The notes below the pieces were generated by a model. It searched no databases, was not told where the DNA came from, and saw nothing but the letters and a program-made list of their open reading frames with translations. A stretch of 64,000 nt of DNA from the NCBI RefSeq assembly GCF_003258315.1, contig NZ_CP030032.1, forward strand, positions 4,385,501 to 4,449,500, given 5' to 3'. A program made the position numbers and the translations under genes. The DNA comes from Bradymonas sediminis. GTDB taxonomy: Bacteria; Myxococcota_A; Bradymonadia; Bradymonadales; Bradymonadaceae. This document shows, one piece after another, positions 58,031-64,000 of this stretch; position 1 is the stretch's first letter, and the number at the start of each line of letters is the position of its first letter.

Positions 58031-61027
58031 CTAATATGTCGGCAGTTCAAGGTCCGCGCAGGCCACGCGCACGCGCAGGATATTCCACACATTCGTGTTG
58101 CCATAATCAATCGTATTGCGCCTGGACGTCACCGTGCTTAAGCCCACGGCGACCTGATTCGCTCCGCAGGACTGGGGCTCGTATCCTCCCCACTCGTGTC
58201 CAAAGGATTGAGCCGTTCCGCTATTCGACTCCTGCTCAAATACATAAGCCGTCAATCCATTATTATTGGTGACCCGATACGGCCGGCAATAAAAGGACAC
58301 CTGGGATGTCAGACCTCCACTGCTCCGAATATCGACCCGATAGATCGCCTCATTGGCCGCGCACGTAAACACCTCGGTTTGGTTGCCCCCCTGATAAATC
58401 GAGCTATGCCCGCCGATATAATTGATCGGGCCGCTGCGCTTTTTGAGCGAGTATTGGTTATCACCGGTGAAGGAGCCGGCGGCGAGCTTCTCTAATTGGA
58501 ATTCCTGGCACCCCGGCTCGATCCAGGCCAGCGGGGTCACACCGTTGGGGTTCCCATGGTCGGGGCGATAATTCACCCGCGCGGCGCTCCACACCGAGCC
58601 GGCCGGACATACCGGAGAGTACAACCCTCCCGGCTCATTGGCGTGGTTGCCACTGGCGCCGATATCGTGATTGGGGTTCGTCGCGGCACTATAGCTGCCA
58701 GCCCAGCTCAGCAGGCCATCGCCGATCGGACACTCCGCCGCGTCGTCTTCAACCCCGTTACAATCGTTATCCCGCCCATTGCAGGTCTCGCCCGCGCCCG
58801 GGTGAATCCGGCTCTCGCCATCATGGCAATCCTTTTTGACCTGAGGATCGCCAAAAGGCGGCAGAATATATTTGATATTCCCCGGCCTCCCGCACGACGA
58901 GATTGAATTATTCACGTCGATAAAACCGTCGCCATCGCCGTCATAATAATATGTCTGCTCCAGCGTCTTGGTGCTGTCATTGACGTCACAATCATCGCCG
59001 TTGAGCACCCACCCACTGCCCGGGGCGGGGTCGACGCATTTGTGCACCTGGTTGGCCGGGTCGCCGTAGCCATCGCCGTCGGTGTCGCGGTACCAAACCT
59101 TCGCGTTCACCGCGTACTCGCGGCTCTCAGGCTCGTTATTGGCGCCGATGGGGTTCACCGTATCGGTCTGGCCGCTGCAATTATTGTCGATCTGGTCGCC
59201 GCAGATCTCCTGGCGCAGCGGGCGAATCTCGGGGTCGCTATCGTTGCAATCCCCCCAGTTGACCGAGGTGCCCGGCGGCGGCGTCGCCGAGCAGCTCAAC
59301 ACCACTCCGTCACCATAATTGTCGCCATCGTTATCGTAATAATAGCGATAATGGTCCTCGGGCTGCGCGTTAAAGAGCGACCCGTCGCAATCGTCATCGA
59401 CCTCGGGCGTGGCACAGGTCTCGGCCTGCTCGCCGGGTAAAATGTCGGGCGCACACACGATTTGTCCGCCCTCGCACACATTATGCCCCGCCTTGCAGGC
59501 GCCCAGGTAACCGGAGTCCGCGCAGTTTAAGCCCAGCGCGGCGTCGGTCGGGCTGTCGTCGACGTCGCCGTTGCAGTCATTGTCGAGCCCGTCACACAGC
59601 TCAGCGGGCGGATTCGCCCCGCCGTGGGCGGCCGAGGAGGTGTCGTCGCAGTCGTCGGCGTTGGCCACATAACCCGCCGGCGCGCCGGTATCGCCGCAGT
59701 CGAACACGCGATCGTTGGGGTCGCCGTAGCCGTCGCCGTCGGCGTCGCGATAGAATTGCCGGGACGGGTCGTTGGCCTCGACCTCACAGCCGTTGCTGAG
59801 GTCACCGTCGCAATCGGCATAAAGCATGACACCGTCGGCGTCGGTCTCACACTGCGCCGCGCACTCACCCACGCCGGGCGTCGCGCTCTGCTGGCAGAAT
59901 TTTTGCCCGTTTGGAAGCGTGCCCGCGCAGGTGTCGAAGCACCCGCCGCAATGCTCTTCCGGATAGTCACTCGCACTGATCTGCTCGACGGCGTCGCTCA
60001 GACCGTTGCAATTGAAATCCTGCTCGCCGCAGGTCGCCGGGAAGGCGTGGTCCATATTATCGGGGTCATAATAGGCCTGCGGGTTTAGGTCATCGCAGTC
60101 GTGCGGGGTCACCGGCGATTCGGCAGTGCCGCATTGACCGGTGCCGAAGCCGTCCTGGTCGCGGTCCTGGCACGCCGTGCAGGTCCCCAGCGCCGGGCGA
60201 CAATAGGATTGGCCGTCGGCGTCGGTCACGTCGCAGGCAAAACCCATCGGGCAGGTGTCGTCGCCCTCGCAGGGCGTCAGGCATTGCCCCGACTCGCCGT
60301 CTTGGGCGGCGGCGTCCGTCTTGGCGCTCCAGCACAGCGAGGTCCCGTCGCCGCAGCTATCCGGGCCATCGCAACGCTCACAGAACGCATCGGAGACCGC
60401 CGGGGCGAGCTCGAACGGCGCGCGGCAAATCGCGCCGAAGGCCTGGCCCTGCAACTGGGCAATGGAGTCGAGCTGGGCGTCGAAGGGGAACGCCGGCTGC
60501 ACCTCGGGGTACGGCGCCTCGGCCGTGGTCACCAATTGGCAGGTATGCGGCCTGGCATCGGCTTCGATCCCGTTGACCGACAGGGCGGCGCAGACATCCG
60601 CGCTGCTTGTGCAATCCAGACTGCAAACGCCCTCATCCTCGCCCAATTCGACAAAGATATCCGTCATCGCCACGCGCGTCTCACCGGCCGCGTTCGCCCG
60701 GCTCAGGCTCACCTCCTTGACACACACGCCCAGCCCCACCGGGCAATCCAGGTTGGACTGACACCGGCGATAATCGCTGAGCGTGCGCCCGGTGGGCGGC
60801 TCAGCGGTGTCGGCGTCCGCCGAGCTTGCGTCCGACGAGATATCATCGGCGCTGGCGTCGGGCGTGGCGGTGTCACGGTCGGCATCGCTCGCGCGCACGT
60901 CGGCCTGACCGGTGTCCGACACCCCCGAATCCCGCAGGTCCTGGCGCTGAGTCGGCGAGTCCTCGGTGCACCCGACAAGCATGGCGAATAACACGCAAAG
61001 CATTGATTTATATACAGAACTACTCAT
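58031..61027 (-). CDS. MopE-type putative metal-binding repeat lipoprotein
   Basis: 998 residues with a signal peptide and lipobox (LCVLFAMLVGC). After an Asp/Ala linker there is a Cys-rich region, then at least five repeats of the MopE/putative metal-binding type: DADGDGYGDP, DCDD, CDGLDNDCNGDVDD and similar, between about 310 and 760. These bind calcium or other metals in Myxococcota surface proteins. The final 230 residues contain three degenerate C-x-A-x repeats (CPAGSVWSAARV, CAANEAIYRVDI, CGANQVAVGLST), each closing with a second Cys, probably a small lectin-like beta module. It is outer-membrane or surface exposed; ligand unknown. Confidence 0.85.
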   Translation of the reverse strand: MSSSVYKSMLCVLFAMLVGCTEDSPTQRQDLRDSGVSDTGQADVRASDADRDTATPDASADDISSDASSADADTAEPPTGRTLSDYRRCQSNLDCPVGLGVCVKEVSLSRANAAGETRVAMTDIFVELGEDEGVCSLDCTSSADVCAALSVNGIEADARPHTCQLVTTAEAPYPEVQPAFPFDAQLDSIAQLQGQAFGAICRAPFELAPAVSDAFCERCDGPDSCGDGTSLCWSAKTDAAAQDGESGQCLTPCEGDDTCPMGFACDVTDADGQSYCRPALGTCTACQDRDQDGFGTGQCGTAESPVTPHDCDDLNPQAYYDPDNMDHAFPATCGEQDFNCNGLSDAVEQISASDYPEEHCGGCFDTCAGTLPNGQKFCQQSATPGVGECAAQCETDADGVMLYADCDGDLSNGCEVEANDPSRQFYRDADGDGYGDPNDRVFDCGDTGAPAGYVANADDCDDTSSAAHGGANPPAELCDGLDNDCNGDVDDSPTDAALGLNCADSGYLGACKAGHNVCEGGQIVCAPDILPGEQAETCATPEVDDDCDGSLFNAQPEDHYRYYYDNDGDNYGDGVVLSCSATPPPGTSVNWGDCNDSDPEIRPLRQEICGDQIDNNCSGQTDTVNPIGANNEPESREYAVNAKVWYRDTDGDGYGDPANQVHKCVDPAPGSGWVLNGDDCDVNDSTKTLEQTYYYDGDGDGFIDVNNSISSCGRPGNIKYILPPFGDPQVKKDCHDGESRIHPGAGETCNGRDNDCNGVEDDAAECPIGDGLLSWAGSYSAATNPNHDIGASGNHANEPGGLYSPVCPAGSVWSAARVNYRPDHGNPNGVTPLAWIEPGCQEFQLEKLAAGSFTGDNQYSLKKRSGPINYIGGHSSIYQGGNQTEVFTCAANEAIYRVDIRSSGGLTSQVSFYCRPYRVTNNNGLTAYVFEQESNSGTAQSFGHEWGGYEPQSCGANQVAVGLSTVTSRRNTIDYGNTNVWNILRVRVACADLELPTY

Positions 61028-61103
61028 AACCCATTCCGTTTTCTTTATGGAAGCGATTCAAAAATACAGGCAGCGAGCGCATCGCTGCGCATCTCCATCG
61101 TGG

Positions 61104-64000
61104 CTATTCGCACTGACCGACCGGGAAGATATCCTGGTAGTCATAGCTCAGCCGAAGCCGCACATCCTCGAGCTTGCTCCAATCCACCTTCGAGTTCTCG
61201 CCCGCCCGCTTGTTGATAAGGATCGTGTATTGACTGGCCAGCGGCAGCCCGCCGAGCGTCTGGCTCGAGGTGCTGGGGTCGCCAAATTCGTTGATCCCGG
61301 CCACCGGAGACATCGAGCGACCGACCGTCCTGAGGTGGGTGATCTTGCCATAATTCGTGGCATTCGCGCCGAATTGGGCGACATAATCGTCGATCCCCGG
61401 CTGGCAAGAGCGCAGCGCGCTGGTGCCGTCGTACAAAATACTCACGGTCGGGCGCGCCTCGCCCAAATCGCCCACCAGCTCGACGTCCACCGAGCGGATC
61501 TTGGCGTTGCACGTAAGCTCCAGGTTGGCGAAGTCGCTCAGGTCGATAAAGAAGGTCGCCGACAGGATATCCGGGTCGCGCGACATCAGGCTGCCGATGG
61601 AGTCATCGGTGCTATAGCGCACGCGCTTGTCGACCGGCACATACCCGCGCCCAAGCACCGCGCGCAGCCGCTCGCTGGGCGACATCGACTCACCTGTAAC
61701 CGGGTCAAGGCTGGGCAGCGACAGCCCGAGAAGCCCGTCACGAAGCGATAGATCCGAGCTGACCTGGTTGGTCGGCCCGCCGCAGCTTCGCTGCAGGCGC
61801 TTGAGGTCCTCGGCGATCTTCTCGAGCTGGTAGGTATTGCGCGCCAACAAGATCGACAGGCGCTGGTTCATGAACGGGCGCACCGCGTAATATTCAAGGG
61901 CGACAAGCCAATCCATCAGCTTGTCCTTGGCCCGGTCGAGGCGAACCTCGGCCTGATCCAGGCGATTCGCACGCCCAAAGATCACCGCCGGCGAGCCGAC
62001 CAATTCGTTGACGCGCTCACGCTGGCGAAGCAGATCCTGGAGCTTGGCGTCCTGCAGGCGCGCGCGCTGGGCGATGCCCAGGTAGACCGCCACGGCCTGC
62101 TCATATTGCAGGCGCGCCTGCTGCACGCGCAGATCCAGCCCGGCGATGCCGGTGAGCTTCTGGCGAAGGTCAAGGCGGCGCTGGCGGAAGTCGTCCATAT
62201 CGCGCGCAAAGCTAAGCTGAGCACTCTGGTAGGCCTGGGCGGCCTCGATGATCTCCTGGAGTTGGTCGATCTCGGCCTGCGACTGGGTCTCGGTCGCGAT
62301 CATATGGTCTTTGAGGTCGTCCAGCTCCTGCTCGGTGATCGCCGAGCTTAAGTCGTTATCGTCTTGCAGCTTGGCCATGGTGGCGTCGCCGTCGAGCTGA
62401 TAGGCCTCGCGCGCGGTCTCCAAAACCGTGGCTGCAATATCAAATCCCATCGCGCCCGTGCGAAGGCCCGCGGTCGTGGCGGCGCCCACCAACTTCGTCG
62501 AAAGCCGCCCGGCCGACATAAAATCATCGCTCCCTTTGGGCAGCCCATCGGCGAAAGCGTCGGTAAAATCATGGATCGTTTCGGCGCTATTTCGCATGGT
62601 GTCGGCGGTCTCTTGCGCCGCGTTCGCCGAGATCAAATATCCCATCTCGACCTCCACGCCCTCGCGCCGGATTTTATCCCAATCCGCAAAGGTCTCGCGG
62701 GTCGACTCAATGGCGGCTGCGCGAATTTGGGCGCGCTCGCTGACGTCGTCGAGAATCTGGTTGACCGCCTCGTCTCGGATCGCCTGGCGCTTGGCAATAT
62801 TGGTCTCAAGCCGCTCCACGCCGCTCAGGCGCATGGTATTCCAGTCGTTGATCGCCACCGCGAAGACATCGAGTTCCTGCTTCTCAAGCGCGGCGCGTTG
62901 GACCAGGGCGTCGAGGTCCGCCTGGGCGATGCCGATATTTTGGGCGGCGTTCGCCACATCGAGCAGCGCGCGTCCACCTTCGGAGACGCTCTGATCGCCG
63001 GAGCCAAAGCCGGTGATCTGGTCGGTCTCTTTATCGAGCAAAAAACCACATTTTCCGGCGTCCACGCGCACCCGACAGGTCGGGTCGGTGCGGATATCGT
63101 TGGTGGTGCAGCCCACCGGCAGCCCGCACAACTCGACCAGGCTATCGCGCAGGTCGTTAACCTCGTTATTCATGCGGTTTCGCAGCTCGGTCTCGCTGAG
63201 CGCCTCTGCCTGGGCGCGCTCGATGACCGAGGTGACCGACCCGTGGGCGCGCTCGATCTCGGCGACGGCGTCGTCCTCGCGCTCGGCCAGCAGCGTGTCA
63301 TTGCCGGATTGGGGGTCGACCGAGGTGTTGACCACGACCTCGGCGTCGCGCGCGTAGATCAGCTCGTCGAAGGGCAGGCTCAATTTGCCCAGCTCGCGCT
63401 GCAGATCGGCGAAGCCGTCGGCGAGCTGCGCACTCAAATACCCGGTGCCCGCGGCGAGGTTGAGGTTTCGCAGGATGCCCGCGGCCAGGTAGAGGTCGAC
63501 CAGCCGGCTTGAGACCATCTGGGCCTTCTCGGCGCGATCGGCCTCGACCTGCAACAGGCCATTCCAGCGGGTCGTGGCGAGCGTCAGCGCGTTCATCGAT
63601 CCGCGCCAGCTCTGGGTCATATAGGTCAGCAATTGTTTGCGCGAATCCGAGGCCTGCGCCCCCTCAGGCTCCTGGCTGAGCACGGCCAACCCGCTCGGGT
63701 CGAATTGCCCTTTGAGCACGCTCAGGTGCACATCGAGCACCTTTTGCTTCCAATCGTCGAGCAATTGCTCGTTGAGCGCCTTGACCTCGGAGACGACCAC
63801 GGCCGGGTAATCGGTGGACTTGAGCCACTCGAGCCGAAGCCTGGAGTCGGTGCCAAATGCGCCGAGCTCCTGGCCCAAAAACGCCTCGCGGGTGACCGCG
63901 CCGTATTGGTCGACCAATTGATGGGCGACGTCGGCGTGGGCGTCCTGGCTGCGGTAGGCATGGGCGGTGAGTTGGCGTGCGCAGAGCACTTGGGGCCCGG
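61104..64000 (-). CDS. Large alpha-helical/coiled-coil protein, N-terminal part outside window
   Basis: At least 961 residues; the frame is open to the window edge, so the true start lies outside. Residues are Ala/Leu/Gln/Arg-rich and predicted helical, with long coiled coils (LQEIIEAAQAYQSAQLSFA, LDLRVQQARLQYEQAVAVYL, LDQAEVRLDRAKDKLMDWL). The C-terminal 200 residues switch to a beta-rich domain (SATFFIDLSDFANLELTCNA ... VDWSKLEDVRLRLSYDYQDI), ending in QCE. Two Cys-rich short segments (CGLPVGC, CRVRVDAGKCGF) are inside. The LEDVxLxxxYxY end is reminiscent of the end of large toxin-complex or structural proteins, but I cannot assign a family. Confidence 0.75.
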   Translation of the reverse strand, partial: GPQVLCARQLTAHAYRSQDAHADVAHQLVDQYGAVTREAFLGQELGAFGTDSRLRLEWLKSTDYPAVVVSEVKALNEQLLDDWKQKVLDVHLSVLKGQFDPSGLAVLSQEPEGAQASDSRKQLLTYMTQSWRGSMNALTLATTRWNGLLQVEADRAEKAQMVSSRLVDLYLAAGILRNLNLAAGTGYLSAQLADGFADLQRELGKLSLPFDELIYARDAEVVVNTSVDPQSGNDTLLAEREDDAVAEIERAHGSVTSVIERAQAEALSETELRNRMNNEVNDLRDSLVELCGLPVGCTTNDIRTDPTCRVRVDAGKCGFLLDKETDQITGFGSGDQSVSEGGRALLDVANAAQNIGIAQADLDALVQRAALEKQELDVFAVAINDWNTMRLSGVERLETNIAKRQAIRDEAVNQILDDVSERAQIRAAAIESTRETFADWDKIRREGVEVEMGYLISANAAQETADTMRNSAETIHDFTDAFADGLPKGSDDFMSAGRLSTKLVGAATTAGLRTGAMGFDIAATVLETAREAYQLDGDATMAKLQDDNDLSSAITEQELDDLKDHMIATETQSQAEIDQLQEIIEAAQAYQSAQLSFARDMDDFRQRRLDLRQKLTGIAGLDLRVQQARLQYEQAVAVYLGIAQRARLQDAKLQDLLRQRERVNELVGSPAVIFGRANRLDQAEVRLDRAKDKLMDWLVALEYYAVRPFMNQRLSILLARNTYQLEKIAEDLKRLQRSCGGPTNQVSSDLSLRDGLLGLSLPSLDPVTGESMSPSERLRAVLGRGYVPVDKRVRYSTDDSIGSLMSRDPDILSATFFIDLSDFANLELTCNAKIRSVDVELVGDLGEARPTVSILYDGTSALRSCQPGIDDYVAQFGANATNYGKITHLRTVGRSMSPVAGINEFGDPSTSSQTLGGLPLASQYTILINKRAGENSKVDWSKLEDVRLRLSYDYQDIFPVGQCE

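Overview
The window is about 60-65% GC, densely coded, and free of rRNA, tRNA, CRISPR or recognisable insertion sequences. Gene content points to a delta-proteobacterial or Myxococcota-type predator/social lineage. I favour the Bradymonadales as an inference only, with no database check. Supporting signs are MopE-type metal-binding lipoproteins, an IgGFc-binding lipoprotein, a PATAN (DUF4388) receiver protein, a roadblock protein, an STPK-fold protein, PEGA proteins and RpoH-like sigma factors in tandem.

Layout. Positions 1-2600 hold the truncated valS. Positions 2.8-5.5 kb are an accessory patch: a Trp-rich TIGR02450 protein, an AT-rich PIN-like nuclease gene, and an overlapping nucleotidyltransferase-fold (DUF6932-like)/XRE pair with its own promoter and candidate operator. 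From 5.6 to 17.1 kb the genes are mostly on the minus strand: TerB-like protein, aminotransferase, roadblock protein, tsaD, a giant receiver/PATAN/TPR membrane protein, small membrane proteins and trhO. Then follow cysS (+), a kinase-fold protein with altered catalytic residues (+), a GAF-like histidine kinase (-), and a compact secA-folB-M50 protease run (-).

At 26.4-27.1 kb there is a 0.7-kb non-coding region. It has an AT-rich tract followed by three exact TTTTCCACA boxes and several near matches, flanked by diverging genes (secA left, comEC right). It is a credible replication origin or DnaA-binding locus, although no dnaA/dnaN is visible. To its right are comEC, two tandem RpoH-like sigma factor genes, a glycosyltransferase and a MiaE-family tRNA hydroxylase.

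Positions 34.1-35.0 kb carry two copies of a whole small transcription unit: promoter, leader, DUF1328 membrane peptide and terminator. Both peptides are below 60 residues. Next, on the minus strand, an operon joins an E2-type acyltransferase catalytic domain to three exported proteins, preceded by tatA-tatC. The right third carries an exported lipoprotein, two M20 peptidases, a PEGA membrane protein, an FAH-family enzyme, gyrB, a 1149-residue lipoprotein with about nine Calx-beta-like repeats, larC, a DUF695/RraB-like protein, a MopE-motif lipoprotein and a large coiled-coil protein cut by the window end.

Themes: many exported lipoproteins; translation and tRNA-modification enzymes scattered among them (valS, cysS, tsaD, trhO, miaE); regulatory proteins of unusual build; and intrinsic terminators placed inside neighbouring coding sequences at two loci. 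Long ORFs antisense to valS, secA, gyrB and others were judged to be codon-bias shadows.
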